A DNA stretch of 64,000 nt from Diploptera punctata (GCA_030220185.1 JASPKZ010010272.1:3893501-3957500); one strand, 5' to 3'; numbered from the stretch's first letter, positions 11,371-22,459 are shown. Notes: generated by a model from the sequence alone, not told the origin. Translations and numbers: made by a program.

Positions 11371-11559
11371 ATAGGCCTACTTCTGTCTTTTGCACGGCTT
11401 CTTAGCAAAAATATAAGACAAATATTTTTTCCCCAATTTATTACTGCAAAACTTGGATGCGGCCTATACACGCATAAATATGGTAAATATCGATATCATT
11501 GGAGTAATACATACTTAAAATAAGAAAAACATTCCTGTATATATACTGGAGGTGTAACA

Positions 11560-12560
11560 CAACTTCTCCAAAGCCAAAACGGCTGCTGTTAACTGGTCTT
11601 GCTCTAGCATTGACCATTTCTGGTTTTAACTCCCATTTATTCTTCAGTATTGTTCCTACAACTGTGATATTGTTATCACAAACTAAGTAATTCACAATAT
11701 TCATAAAGGAAACCAATTGTCTATGGTTACATTTCGTCCTGTATCTTTGATAGGTTGAATCAATCTTTGTATTACATTATAGGGTTTAATGGTCCATCTG
11801 GCTGGTTTCTGGCATATATTTTCATGTTGAATGTATAGAACAATCTTGAATCAACTATGGAAAATATTTCAATACCATATTTGGTTGGTTTCTTTGGCAT
11901 GTAATTTTTGAAGCTACATCTTCCATGGAAAAACATTTTGTCAATGGTGACATACTCTCATACAAAATAAATATTCTAACATCTTTCAAGGAATTCCTGA
12001 AACAATGTTCTGATTAGTGCGAATTTGTCCAATATCTTCCTTTCATCTCTGGTTCTGATATTATCAAAGCGGAGAGCACGCAACAGGGAATCTGTTGGAT
12101 TGTATGACCAAACAAAAGTGTTCTGGAATAGTCCTATCAGGAGTCCACAAATCTTGCACATTCTCATGAGAAAATTTTAAGAACTAAGTCAAATATAGTA
12201 AACCTATAAGTGCTTTGATTTAAAAAAATATCTGCGTCTGATTCTCGAGAGTAAGTTGTTTTAATTTTTTATGGTTGAATATTTGTATAATGTATAATTT
12301 ATTCAAGTACATTATCTGAGAAAAAATCCAGGATTCAATAATAGTTCATGCATTCTTTGCTGGTGTATGGAACACAATGATTTTTTCTTAATGCATCTGT
12401 TCCGTGGAGGAGCATGTACCTTCCACAATGTAATGTTATCTTTTCCTACATACTGTGGTCCGGGATTATCCTCTACATCTGATTCCCCCACTAAACTTCA
12501 ATTGAATTATCCTATTTATAGTCATTATCAGAACCTCCTGAATCACTAAAATCTGGTATA
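11560..12560 (-). pseudogene. piggyBac-like transposase remnant
   Basis: On the minus strand, through several frameshifts, the order is: SDVEDNPGPQYVGKDN and WKVHAPPRNR (N-terminal), SLLRALRFDNIRTRDERK (conserved domain start), KMFFHGRCSFKNYMPKKPTK, YGIEIFSIVD, then GRNVTMDNWF and NITVVGTILKNK. These match piggyBac transposases in order and spacing. Stops in every frame make it inactive. I could not find TTAA-bounded termini with certainty. Confidence 0.8.
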
Positions 12561-12561
12561 G

Positions 12562-12842
12562 CAGCTTCTGACAGCTATTTCATAACATGAATCTTCTATA
12601 TTCCTCAGTCTAATATTGACAAACTAAATTTCAAAGCGCATGTACAAAAAACAATTGCTTAGAAAGCAGCATTTTGGTGATGTCATTATTTTGAATAAAC
12701 AACATATTTGCACTGTTGTTGAAAGCTAGTAGCACAGTAACATTATTATAATTATATTACTCGGAAAGGAAAAAAAAAAAAAAACATTCAAGTTAACATT
12801 TGTTTCTGTTCAGTTTCAAATGACAATGTGAATTAGTTTTGT

Positions 12843-12878
<36 letters not shown>

Positions 12879-13355
12879 TATATATGTTTTATTATTTATA
12901 TATAAATTGTAATTGTAGACAAGTCCTAAAACATCTATGATATTCTGATGGATAATAAATAATAAATAATTTTCTCCCAGACAAGAAACAAAACGCAGGT
13001 CAATAATATACTACACATGTAATCCTAACACACTAACACTGACTGAAAGGTAGATAGTCCAAAACCTAAAATTGACTGAGGTAATATGAAACTTTAAAAT
13101 ATAAAGTGAGCGATGGGTTTACCCGTTGACAACGGAAGGCTAAGAAACATCCAAAAAAATATTTAAGATTTATATTGAATTAATAATTCAATGTTAAGAA
13201 CAAATCCGTAAAATACTTCATGGAAAAAACTAAGTAGAGACTTTAGAACATACGAAAATACAACTGAAAATATTTGAAAAATAAGACACTTTAGATCTAT
13301 AGAGGCATATAACCTATATCAATCTAGAATACCACCCAAGTCAGATATAATAACA
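12562..13355. other. no gene seen, contains a TA/CA microsatellite
   Basis: AT-rich. A (TA)n run with a short (CA)n block is at 12844-12890. Confidence 0.6.
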
Positions 13356-13458
13356 ACAGTTAAGTCTCGTTGACTTAACATTAGCGCAGGATATGGATGT
13401 ATGGAGAGCTTATGCCCGCGCGGCCATGAACCTAAGGGTTCGATAGTGCCAGTGAGTT
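13356..13458 (+). pseudogene. LINE family A tail, internally deleted
   Basis: Starts as AGTTAAGTCTCGTTGACT, jumps directly to TTAGCGCAGGATATGGATG, and ends with the family A tail AGTGCCAGTGAGTTAG. Compared with the copy at 5.8 kb the central ~170 bp are missing. Confidence 0.7.
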
Positions 13459-13875
13459 AGTTATACCATCCAAGTCAAAGCACGGCTGTCATACCTCACT
13501 TTAACATTAAGAATGTATCATTTCTCCTACATATATATTGACATCCCTCATGACGATTCCAATTATAGCTACTTTTTCTGTCCACAAAAAAATATATTTA
13601 CAGCATAAGGAGTTGGGATTCAACCGAATTGAAAAAAAAAAGCCTGTTTCACACAAGTCGGCCATCTACATTAATAAATGTGGTCATAACACACCTGAGA
13701 CTGCGCGTTTGATTCAAAGAAAGTACACTTCCGTTCACGTAAAAAGAAGCTCCAATGCTTTTTAAATACATTTCATTAACACAACGCCTATATACATTTT
13801 TTAAACTGGTTATTTTCTGTTGGCACTACTGGGTTGACGCATGCGTCACGCACACTATGAGAATACACCACTTAC

Positions 13876-14118
13876 CTTGAGAGTGAGTGGGATAGATAGG
13901 GACGTGATTGTGCGGGGTTCCGTTGTATATCACTCTGCCGTCCTGCCCCGTCATCATGCGAGCGCGACATTTTACCAACTTGTTGGATCGCAAATTGAGT
14001 TCGCAACGCCAATAAGATCTATCTAATCGTGTATGGTCCCTGTGATATGCATAACCACGACCATCATAAAGCTTATATCCACGACCAGTATTCACTACCA
14101 CCACTTCTTCCTGCATCG
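13876..14118 (-). CDS. FLYWCH zinc-finger exon, symmetric phase 1-1
   Basis: Minus-strand exon of 81 codons: two bases, 80 codons and one base. It encodes a FLYWCH finger, GRGYKLYDGRGYAYH...YWRC...KCRARM...PHNHVP. Counted from the internal Met, the Cys/His ligands are C38, C50, H69 and H71, after the diagnostic W36. FLYWCH fingers bind DNA or proteins in chromatin factors such as mod(mdg4). The acceptor is TCTTCTAGCTAGCAG|CG and the donor CAAG|GTAAGT is near perfect. The exon length is a multiple of three. It sits 85 bp downstream of the BED exon in matching phase, so the two are almost certainly spliced together. Confidence 0.88.
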
Positions 14119-14203
14119 CTGCTAGCTAGAAGAAAGAGGATGTGGCAACGTGGCAACCTAATTCGGGATCGGCAGTCGATCTGCCGCGCATGCGTATACG
14201 TAC
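14119..14203 (-). other. short intron between BED and FLYWCH exons
   Basis: 85-bp intron with donor GACG|GTACGT and a pyrimidine-rich acceptor (TCCTCTTTCTTCTAGCTAGCAG). Splicing joins phase 1 to phase 1 and gives one continuous frame. Confidence 0.8.
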
Positions 14204-14513
14204 CGTCTTCTCCACGCATACAGCGATGTCGCTTGAGGGACGAGGTTCCCGTTCGATGGCTGTCGTATCGAAGAACTCTCTTGCATCTGTTGCATTGCAC
14301 AAATCCAACAGGCACATTATCCTCCGGTGTTGTACGCACAAGGAGTGAAAAGTTAGACCATACACCACTAATCCCGCTATTGCCCGCCTTATGATGCGGA
14401 GTAGCAATAATTTGCCCCTCTGCGAGCTGCTGTTTAACAAGAGCTTTTGCTGGGCTTACCTCAGCTATTGCACCCTTTGAAAATGAATGTTTAAATTGAC
14501 CTTTACGCCACAT
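14204..14513 (-). CDS. BED-type zinc-finger exon with its own start codon
   Basis: Minus-strand exon of 103 codons plus one base, starting at ATG 14513 (MWRKGQFKHSF). The BED finger lies at residues 50-98: W52 and F55, then C74-x2-C77, a TSSLKRH block, and H96-x1-C98. The spacing of the last two ligands is shorter than usual. BED fingers bind DNA and occur in hAT transposases and in boundary factors. The preceding ~50 residues are a basic, low-complexity leader. The donor is GACG|GTACGT, phase 1. GC content is clearly higher than the flanks. It probably makes one protein with the adjacent FLYWCH exon. Confidence 0.8.
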
Positions 14514-14640
14514 TATTCCGCAGGCCGTGAAACTTATTCTCTAATGCGGGTGAAATGCGCTTGACATCCCAAGCCCGAGCCCGACTAGTCTGAAACCCGA
14601 TTGGTGGGCCGACCGACCAACCCGACCGGCTTTTCCTGGG
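14514..14640 (-). promoter_or_regulatory. GC-rich segment upstream of the BED exon
   Basis: CpG-bearing sequence with repeated CCCGA units, unlike the AT-rich surroundings. It may be promoter or leader. No clear TATA box or initiator, so this rests on composition and position only. Confidence 0.35.
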
Positions 14641-15105
14641 AGTGGGGAGAGCTATGAGGATGACCAGATCAAGGTCAAACTAAAATGACCTCACTTCAGT
14701 AAAATAATTTATTCCAATTTATATGTTATTGTCTTCACAGTCATTATCAAAACACTGTATTTCTAGTTGTTTTTTAGTCACTGAATAAAGTTTAACACAC
14801 AGATTGTTAATGGTTTCAAAAGGTACAGCACAATTTTAAAATAAGTTGATGGTTTTTTATTTATTATCTTGTAGCTACACAAAATTCATTGTTGACCTCA
14901 TAGAGTAGTCTGTGGTTGACCTCCAAGAACTAATAACATTACTTTAAAATAAAACATGCATTATGTTACCAGTACCAAATTCTTATACACATTTTTTTTT
15001 AATCTACTGCTAAATTCCTAAAGCAATAAATACTATATTTTTAATAATCAATTGAGTTGGTGTTTACTTGATGGAAATCCATATTTATCAATTAAATAAA
15101 AATTA
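14641..15105. other. no gene seen
   Basis: AT-rich. The stretch from about 15045 is also present, inverted, beside the palindrome at 38.4 kb, so it belongs to a repeat. Confidence 0.5.
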
Positions 15106-15132
15106 AACATAGTTTTATTTGATTTTCATATT

Positions 15133-15174
<42 letters not shown>

Positions 15175-15205
15175 AATATGAAAATCAAATAAAACTGTTA
15201 TTTTT
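15106..15205. mobile_element. palindromic repeat arms around an (AT)n tract
   Basis: AGTTTTATTTGATTTTCATA and its exact reverse complement flank an (AT)n core. The same arms occur at 38.26-38.43 kb around a hammerhead-like core, so this is a copy whose centre was lost and replaced by AT repeat. Confidence 0.8.
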
Positions 15206-15354
15206 ATTTAATTGATACTATATTTTTGTCTCTTAATACTCCATAAAAGTTCTTCATAAATTTATTAATTTCGAAATTAAAATTTATTTACATTACTAGC
15301 TAGAAATTTGAATTTTTATGATTTAAATATAAATAAACTATAAATTTATGTAAT

Positions 15355-15450
15355 CATGTAGACTTTCACGGCTGGAGTTGCTATGATGAAACGTCGGGGA
15401 ACTACAAGCCTCATGACCACGGCCTACAGCCCGAAAATCTTCATCAGAAC
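15355..15450 (-). mobile_element. Penelope-like terminal repeat fragment
   Basis: On the minus strand: CTGATGAAGATTTTCGGG, then AGGCTTGTAGTTCCCCGACG, then GCCGTGAAAGTC. The same block, more or less decayed, is at 35.77, 47.54, 51.3 and 63.88 kb. I associate it with Penelope-like retroelement termini from memory of such sequences. That identity is tentative; the repetition is certain. Confidence 0.5.
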
Positions 15451-15607
15451 TATAAATTATTGATATATTTTATTTGCTGTTATAAACACTATAGGTCATT
15501 GGCTTACTAGATGACTTGCTAAACTAAAATAATATTCCATCTTAATATACGTAATTTATTATTTTTAAATGGTTGATTCCCTTTTCTTTTTGATATGTTT
15601 ATTGATT

Positions 15608-15895
15608 TTGGTCCCGTGTTGTAGCCAAGAGGTTAAGGCACGATGCCTTGGAGCAGAGTTCTGGTTCGAGTCCCCATGGGAGAATGAATTTTGACCAAGT
15701 AAGGGAACGGTGCCCACTTGGCATCGTTAAGAATTTGTGTAGCAACAATAAGTAATGGCTCCAGGTTGAGAAAACAATATAACGACTGGGGGACCCGACA
15801 TGCTGATCACATATCACCCCTATACTGCATAGATGATTGTCCACCTTTGTAATTAATACATGCAGATGTGAGGACAGCAGCCGGCCTGTTGTGCC
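15608..15895 (+). mobile_element. SINE S1, decayed copy
   Basis: TAGCCAAGAGGTTAAGGCA (A box) and GGTTCGAGTCCCCATGGG (B box) start a body collinear with the intact S1 copy at 39.1 kb, with several deletions. Confidence 0.8.
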
Positions 15896-16074
15896 AAGGA
15901 TTTGTTTGTTTATTTTTTACTTTGTTGATTTTTGTGTCAAGGATGGTGTTGACATTTTTTGGTTATTTCATTCAGACCTAATACAGATTTACTGATTTGA
16001 CGTAGTCTCTCCATGAGTTATGTTTCTATTGATTTAATATTCATAGGCTATTTCTATAGATGAATTTCTATAGA

Positions 16075-16279
16075 AATACTGTACTACATCTCCAGATATC
16101 AGCTAAACTGGAAGGAACATGTCTCAAGAATGGCTAGATCCAGGATCCCCAAGGCAATAATGAACTACTGTCCAAATGGGAACGATCACTTGGTTGACCT
16201 ATGAAAAGATGGCATGAAAACCGCTTTCTCAGGCCGTAATAGTGCTTATAGGACTAATACCTGGCAGGATGATGATGAT
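16075..16279 (+). mobile_element. LINE 3' end with target-site duplication, family D-like
   Basis: A 16-bp duplication GATGAATTTCTATAGA (16059-16074 and 16280-16295) brackets a short LINE tail. It reads YQLNWKEHVSRMARSRIPKA and ends in (GAT)n. It landed immediately before the larger LINE D copy. Confidence 0.85.
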
Positions 16280-16291
16280 GATGAATTTCTA

Positions 16292-17399
16292 TAGATGAAT
16301 TAACTGATGTTGTTAAATCACTAAAAATTAACAAAGCTCCCGGAGAAGACCACATTAATCAAGAATTATTTAAATTTTCAACTAAAAAATTTTTAGACAG
16401 ATTTCATATTCTCCTTAATATGATATGGGAAGGACAAGAACCACCACAAAGCTGGAACAAATCCAGTGTAATACCAATCTTCAAAAAAGGAAGTCGCCAA
16501 ATCAAAGATAACTATCGTGGAATTAGCTTGTTGAACTCTGGATATAAAATTTATGCTAATATAGTTAAGAATAAATTGAAAAAAAAAAATGAAAATATAA
16601 TTGGCGAAGAGCAGAATGGATTCAGAAAGGGTAGATCTTGTACAGATGGATTCTTCACTCTAAAACTACTATTAGAAAAGCACAAGGAATTCAATATAGA
16701 AACTCATATTGCCTTTGTTGACTTCATAAAGGCTTTTGATAAAGTAGACAGAAATATATTATTACAAATTTTAGCTGATGATAACGTTCCACAACAATAT
16801 AGTACTAATATCTTCAATATCTATAAAGATAATGAAATCTCTGTTAAACAAGATGGCAAATTATCTTCTTGGGAAAAGATCAACATGGGAGTAAGACAGG
16901 GATGTGGACTTTCACCGGTGCTTTTCATTATATATATATATATATGAATAAATTAATAAACGAATGGAGGAAAACACAACGATTATATATACCCATCAAT
17001 AGGAACCTCAGACTCGATGCGATTCTTTTTGCAGACGTTTTAGCTCTTCTGGCACTTTCTGAAAATGATTTGCAACGATCAATTTATAATTTACAAGAAA
17101 TAGCTGCCAAATTTAATAAGGTAATATCAATTAACAAAACTAAAATTATGGCATTTCATTCATGGGAAGGACCCCATACAAAGTAAAATCTGTCTCCAGA
17201 ATAAAATTTTAGAGAGATCTAATCAATTTAAATATCTTGGATATTATCTCTCTATCTGAGGTGAAAAGGACATCCCTGAAAAAATTACTAGTTATAATAA
17301 AAGTTTGGGAATTATTAATCAAGTTATGAAACCATCCCTTGTACAAAAAAACACCAGATTACGTTTATGTAACACTTTGGCTAGACAAGTGTTTATCAA
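16292..17399 (+). pseudogene. LINE family D, reverse transcriptase region
   Basis: Frames read LKINKAPGEDHINQELF, SSVIPIFKKGSRQIKDNYRG, NGFRKGRSCTDGFF, FVDFIKAFDKVDR (first catalytic Asp) and MGVRQGCGLSPVLF. The YADD-type motif appears as LFADVLALLA, so its second Asp is Val and the copy is dead even apart from an in-frame stop near 16945. The 5' part is absent. Confidence 0.88.
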
Positions 17400-17447
17400 C
17401 ACTGGAGTAAGACAGGGATGTGGACTTTCACCAGTGCTTTTCATTAT

Positions 17448-18638
17448 CGGTCTTACTAATAAAAATCTCTAATACAGGCTTTCATCAGTTGTTTAATTAT
17501 ACAATATATAAGCCTTATGTAGATCACGTATAATTTCCTTACTAATAAACGTTGTGCCGGAGCTATATAACAAAACAGCAGTTATACACAATACGTCACA
17601 TATTCGTCATCATAATGACGTCAGAACAATATTACTCGCAGTTTGTAACAGAAATAAAACAACATCAACTAGTGATTTATTGTGTAAGAAATGAATATGG
17701 ATAAGAATTAATAGAGATTCCCTAATTGAGGAGGTACGGAAAAAATAAGTGTGTTTTAATTTATATACATTTTCCTTTACGCAATGTCAAATAAAACGTA
17801 GAATTGGTTTCACAGATAATGTGCTGCCATCTAACGTCAAGAATTTCGACCAATTCTTGGAAACTAATAAAAGCTTTTCCCATTACTTATGAATTATATG
17901 CAGTGTTTTAAGATGCGTTAGAAAACGTTCAAAATAGTAGGAAATGTTACCGACAACAAAATATAATTTCAAGCGAAAAAAAAATCACTATAGTTTGACC
18001 GGGAATCGAACCTATGACCTCACGCATCGTAGTCAGAAGCTCTAACCACAAGACTACCAAGTTAACATGTAACTCGTTGCAATAATAGTACCTCTATACT
18101 TAAATACATTTTTATATCGGTGTGTGTGTGTTATGTATTAAAGATGCAAGAAAGTTTTCTTAAAATAATATTATGAAGCATTTAAACTACATTCAGGTTA
18201 AATCTTGTCTACAACAATTATTGTAGAACATATTCTTTTGTGATTCAATGTTCAATTTTAAAATATTTTTAGGCCTAATCGAGAATGAGTGTAACGAAAG
18301 GCATTTTATGATGCCTTTATTTTCCTACCCAGAGCTTTATTAATATTATTTATGCCCTGTGCATCCATCAAACAGTCGTTAAAGTGTTGAATTTTGGGTT
18401 AAATTTAAGGAAACTTTCATCAATATCATAAGAAAACAATCAGTTGATCTTGATGTCCGACATTTTGTCTAGTTATAGAATCCTTAAACAAGGCTGGAGG
18501 CATGTATAACGATTCCCATGTAAAGTTGTACAACTCTTCTACACTGAACAGCTAATACAGTGTTTATTAGTAAGAATTTTCAACTGAGATGTGTATAAAC
18601 CTAGTATAAAAGTTATATATGGATTATTAGTAAGAGGG
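17448..18638. mobile_element. 1.19-kb DNA transposon, unclassified
   Basis: Ends CGGTCTTACTAATAA and, inverted, CCCTCTTACTAATAA, with further inverted TTACTAATAA subterminal copies near 17540 and 18565. TAT flanks both sides, which could be a 3-bp target duplication (PIF/Harbinger-like), though the (TA)n target makes it ambiguous. No transposase is readable inside. A tRNA-like segment lies at about 17995-18065. Confidence 0.65.
17995..18065 (-). repeat. degenerate tRNA-like sequence inside a transposon
   Basis: On the minus strand the A-box-like part (TGGTAGTCTTGTGGTTAGAG) and B box (CATAGGTTCGATTCCCGGTC) are spaced as in tRNAs. It is embedded in a transposon, so not called a tRNA gene. Confidence 0.5.
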
Positions 18639-19020
18639 TATATATATATGAATAAATTAATAAACGAATGGAGGAAAACACAACGAGGATAAATTCCCAT
18701 CAATACGAACCTCAAACTCGATGCTATTCTTTTTGCAGACAATTTAGCTCTTCTGACACTTTCTGAAAATGATTTGCAACGATCAATTTATAATTTACAA
18801 AAAATAGCTGCCAAATTTAATAAGGAAATATCAATTAACAAAACTAAAATTATGGCATTTCATGGGAAGGACCCCATACAAAGTAAAATCTGTCTCCAGA
18901 ATAAAATTTTAGAGAGATCTAATCAATTTAAATATCTTGGATATTATCTCTCTATCTGGGATGAAAAGGATATCCCTGAAAAAATTACTAGTTATAATAA
19001 AAGTTTGGGAATTATTAATC

Positions 19021-19678
19021 TTCTTCTTCTTCTTCTTTCCAAGTATTAGGCCAAGGCCTGTTACGATCCTATAGAAAATTTTCCCTCCAGCCTTTCATAG
19101 GACAGCCCAGTGATCTTCGTCCTCTTGGTATATAATTATAAACAGCTTTGGGGATCTGATTTGAACTCATTCTTTCAAGATGGTGTTTCCAATTTAGTTG
19201 GTACTGTTTAATATATTCCAAAATTGGCGTAGCCTTCAATTCTTTTAAGATATCGGTGTTCCTTTTCTGATCCCATCTGGTGTAACCCGCTGTTCTGCGC
19301 ATGAATCTCATTTCACAAGCCGTTATTCTGCTTTCATATTGTCCTCATCTAGGGGATATGTGGATGGCGACCACAAGGTGCCCAAGTTGAGCAAAACATT
19401 TCTTCCACTTACTTGTGTTTTGCACTCTTTTAACTTTACTATCTAACCTCTCTTGGTTAACTCTTGTTTTTTTCGACCCCGACGCTATTAGGGCATCCGA
19501 GGGCTAGGGAGTCTTTCCTTTCTTCCATTTCTTCTTTCCTTTACTTTCTTTTCTTTTCCAGAAAAGCCTGACCAGAGGCTATAAGATGGCAGCCCCATTA
19601 CTGGTCTTACCTTCCTTTGGCCAGCAACCAATCGAATGGACTATTAATATGCATTCAAGTCTTATACGAGAATTTCCC
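19021..19678 (-). mobile_element. LINE D inserted antisense into LINE D
   Basis: GGAATTATTAATC is duplicated at 19008-19020 and 19679-19691. The insert begins with (TTC)n (the LINE tail on the minus strand), continues as RFMRRTAGYTRWDQKRNTD...YQLNWKHHLERMSS, and then joins about 340 bp that look like a LINE 5' UTR. The middle of the element is therefore deleted. Confidence 0.85.
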
Positions 19679-20160
19679 GGAATTATTAATCAAGTTATGA
19701 AACCATCCCTTGTACAAAAAAAACACCAGATTACGTTTATATAACACTTTGGCTAGACCAGTGTTGACCTAGGTAGTGAAGCATGAACACTAAAAAGACA
19801 ACATGAAAGCAGAATAACGGCTTGTAAAATGAGATTCATGTGCAGAACAGTGGGTTACACTAGATGGGATTGGAAAAGGAACACCGATATCTAAAAGAAT
19901 TAAAGACTATGCCAATTTTGGAATATATTAAAAAGTACCAACTAAATTGGTAACACCATCTAGAAAGAATGAGTTCAAATCGGATCCCCAAAGCTGTTTA
20001 TAATTATATACAGTCTGTGCCATTCCCTTGTTAGCTACCCAAATTTCTCACGATACTGAATGGGCATGGGGACTTAAATCAGAATGTAGAATTACAAACA
20101 AGTATAAAATATGACAAATTAAAAACAAGTCTAGAAATTAATTATAATATGTTATTTTCT

Positions 20161-20463
20161 AAGTCCTGCGCCTTAGCCGAGTGGTTAAGACAAGATGCCT
20201 TGGCACAGAGCTATGAAACTTGTGCTGATTCAGGTCTCCACCGAGTATCCATCCAGTATAACGAGGAATTTGGATGGTTACAATAAGTAACGGCTCCAGA
20301 TTGAGAAAATCAGCTATAACGGGTAGGGAACGCACATGCTGACCACATGTCACCCCTGCACTGGCAGGATGATCATCTACCTCTGTGAATAACACATGTA
20401 GATGTGAGGCCAGCAGCTGGCTGTTAGGCCAAGGGCCTTTTATGCCTGTTGCGCCATGGAGTT
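20161..20463 (+). mobile_element. SINE S1 copy
   Basis: TAGCCGAGTGGTTAAGAC head, GCGCCATGGAG end. Collinear with the S1 copy at 39.1 kb, with an internal deletion after the B box. Confidence 0.85.
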
Positions 20464-20464
20464 T

Positions 20465-21820
20465 TAATTTCCTGGGAAAGTATTCAGTCTTCTAGTTAGT
20501 TTGCATTCCTGGCTCTAGATCCAAGTTTGCAGATTCAAATCCAGTTAGAGTTTATGGATATTTAGGATGTAAAAATCTTGAGTATTGTTTTTTTCAGAAG
20601 TGAAATAAAACCATGGGTCTGTGTTGTATATCTACAGTACATAAAAAACCTCAGAGGAAAGTCTGTGAGCAAAAATTGTAAGCCCTTTCAAGTTTAATAA
20701 ATGTCAAGGTTATCTTATGTAATTACAATTTTTTTTCTTCACATGTTCTTTCGTAATAACCAAAAAAGTTGATGATTCACACAAATCTATACCTTATACT
20801 CAAGTTTTATATTAAATATTTTTACATATTTTCCCACTGATACATATTTATTAGAATATTATTTTTTTTTACATAAAATGGTCTTCAAATGCAAGTTCAC
20901 AAAATTTTTGTGTACAGTGCTAGAGGCCTTTCCATCAAGGTTGAAGCATGGCCTCAGATGCGCAGAAGACCAGTTTCATCCCCTTTGACTGCGGGTAGTC
21001 TACGGTACAGGCATACACATTCAATTCCAACATAGTGTACTGTCAGTCTAAAAGATATTAGTTTTCGTGACCTTACTTCTAAAACCTCGTAAGTCTAATT
21101 TCAAGAGAGCATAAAAACTTTTTTGGACATTGTTTATTATCTTGTAATTATGTTAAGAAATAAGAGCAAGAGAACTGGAGGACATGGAGTGGATGAAAAT
21201 CTGTATAAAAATAAAATAATGTCTTATATTTAATTTAAACATTTAAAATATGACATTAAAAACATAGTTTCAAAATTATAAGTAATGTTAAAAATGTTTC
21301 ATGCTTTTTTTGAAAATTTTGTTAAATTTGACTTGTGCGGTTTTAGAAATAAGGTGATGTTATATTGCGGTGTTAAGTGGAAGATTTCTCGTATCTACAA
21401 GATCGTAGAACCGTCCAATCCCTATCGCTTCTCTATAAACTAGCACACACATTTCCTTATCACATCACTTCTTTGGACTCTGTGATGCACGTAAATTAGG
21501 CACACGATCCCTTTAGCACATTGTCTTCATCACACTACCTGTTTGTTTCAAAATCTTTAATAGTTTCTCTTGCTAGAACATGGAGTTCTCTTCCACCTAT
21601 ATCAGAGACTGAGAAACTATAACTTCTTTCAGAAAGAAAACTTAATTTTCTTTATTAACTAACTGACAAAAACATCTCACTGATAGTATTTTTTAACAAT
21701 TAATAATTTGTTATTCATTTATTTAATAAAAACAGTATTATGATTTATCAGTATTTCTAACCTAATATCTTATTACTTTCTGTGTATTTTTTTTTTCAAG
21801 TATAGTAGGTTGGAGCTGTT
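20465..21820. other. no clear gene; possible CR1-like LINE tail
   Basis: Mostly AT-rich. Around 21540-21640 the plus strand reads VSLARTWSSLPP, reminiscent of the (A/R)xWNSLP block near the end of CR1/Jockey LINEs, but too little remains to assign. Confidence 0.35.
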
Positions 21821-21822
21821 CT

Positions 21823-21823
<1 letters not shown>

Positions 21824-21881
<58 letters not shown>
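21824..21881. repeat. (TG)n(TA)n microsatellite
   Basis: Uninterrupted TG units followed by TA units. Confidence 0.95.
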
Positions 21882-21884
<3 letters not shown>

Positions 21885-21934
21885 TTTATTAGGTTTAATT
21901 TTAATCATATTTAACTTTATTGCATTATTGTATG

Positions 21935-22455
21935 GATGTACCCCATACGTCCTGCGTGGGTACACGGCTGCTCTCTATCGGGAGTTCCTTAACCAAGCTA
22001 ATTTTGATACTATATTAAATTAATGTTGGGAAGTAAACATTATGAGGTATAATCATTAAAATTCATCGGAGAACATATTGTTTAAACAACTCACCTCATA
22101 CGATTCATGCTTCCATGATATCGCGATTTCAAACATAGTCATGTTCATCTTCATAGTCATGTTCAACTGAGTCGGAGTTATGGCTGAAGATGAACATGAC
22201 TATGTTTGAAATCGCGATATCATGGAAGCATGAATCCTATGAGGTGAGTTGTTTAAACAATATGTTCTCCGTTGAATTTTAATAATTTTGATACGCTTAG
22301 TTACCCACACATATCAACATGTGATACGTGGTTAGCACATCTCCCTCAATGGAACATATAATAGGCAACTAAGGTATTACTGGATAGATGAAGGGCGGAT
22401 AAATGTTGCACAGAAGCTGTTTATTCAGACTTGAGGTTCTTTTATGAACCTGAAA
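21935..22455 (-). mobile_element. SINE S2, minus copy, interrupted by a palindrome
   Basis: CCCCATACGTCCTGCGTGGG through AACCAAGCTAATTTTGATAC matches the tail of S2 (compare 37.8 kb). The match resumes at 22295 with CGCTTAGTTACCC and GTGGTTAGCACATC. The palindromic element at 22011-22282 splits it, with a 12-bp duplication TAATTTTGATAC. Confidence 0.75.
22011..22282 (+). mobile_element. palindromic element with hammerhead-like core
   Basis: Two arms of about 95 bp are reverse complements (GGAGAACATATTGTTTAAAC ... GTTTAAACAATATGTTCTCC). In the right arm CTGAAGA (22184-22190) precedes a hairpin (GAACAT/ATGTTT), then GAAA (22208-22211), U(CGCG)A and UA. This follows the order of a hammerhead ribozyme core. 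The left arm has a mutated core. Confidence 0.75.
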
Positions 22456-22459
22456 AATG

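Larger units (their letters stand above)
8351..11485 (-). mobile_element. pogo/Tigger-like element split by a LINE
   Basis: The left end (TGTATTTACATGTGTATAGG) and the reverse complement of the right end (ACCATATTTATGCGTGTATA) match, giving terminal inverted repeats about 30 bp long. The transposase remnant lies at the left on the minus strand. A LINE with its own target-site duplication occupies 9031-11370. Net of the LINE, only about 0.8 kb of Tigger remains, so it is internally deleted. Confidence 0.65.
17400..20040 (+). pseudogene. second, tandem copy of the LINE D 3' half, interrupted twice
   Basis: The sequence restarts at GGAGTAAGACAGGGATG (17404), already seen at 16887, and then follows the same order in three pieces: 17400-17447, 18639-19020 and 19692-20040. 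The pieces are separated by a DNA transposon (17448-18638) and an antisense LINE (19021-19678). The last piece reaches further 3' than the first copy does. Confidence 0.8.

Noticed and set aside
13841..14394. Plus-strand ORFs over the BED/FLYWCH exons
   Set aside because: Shadows of the minus-strand exons. They have no domain and no splice signals.
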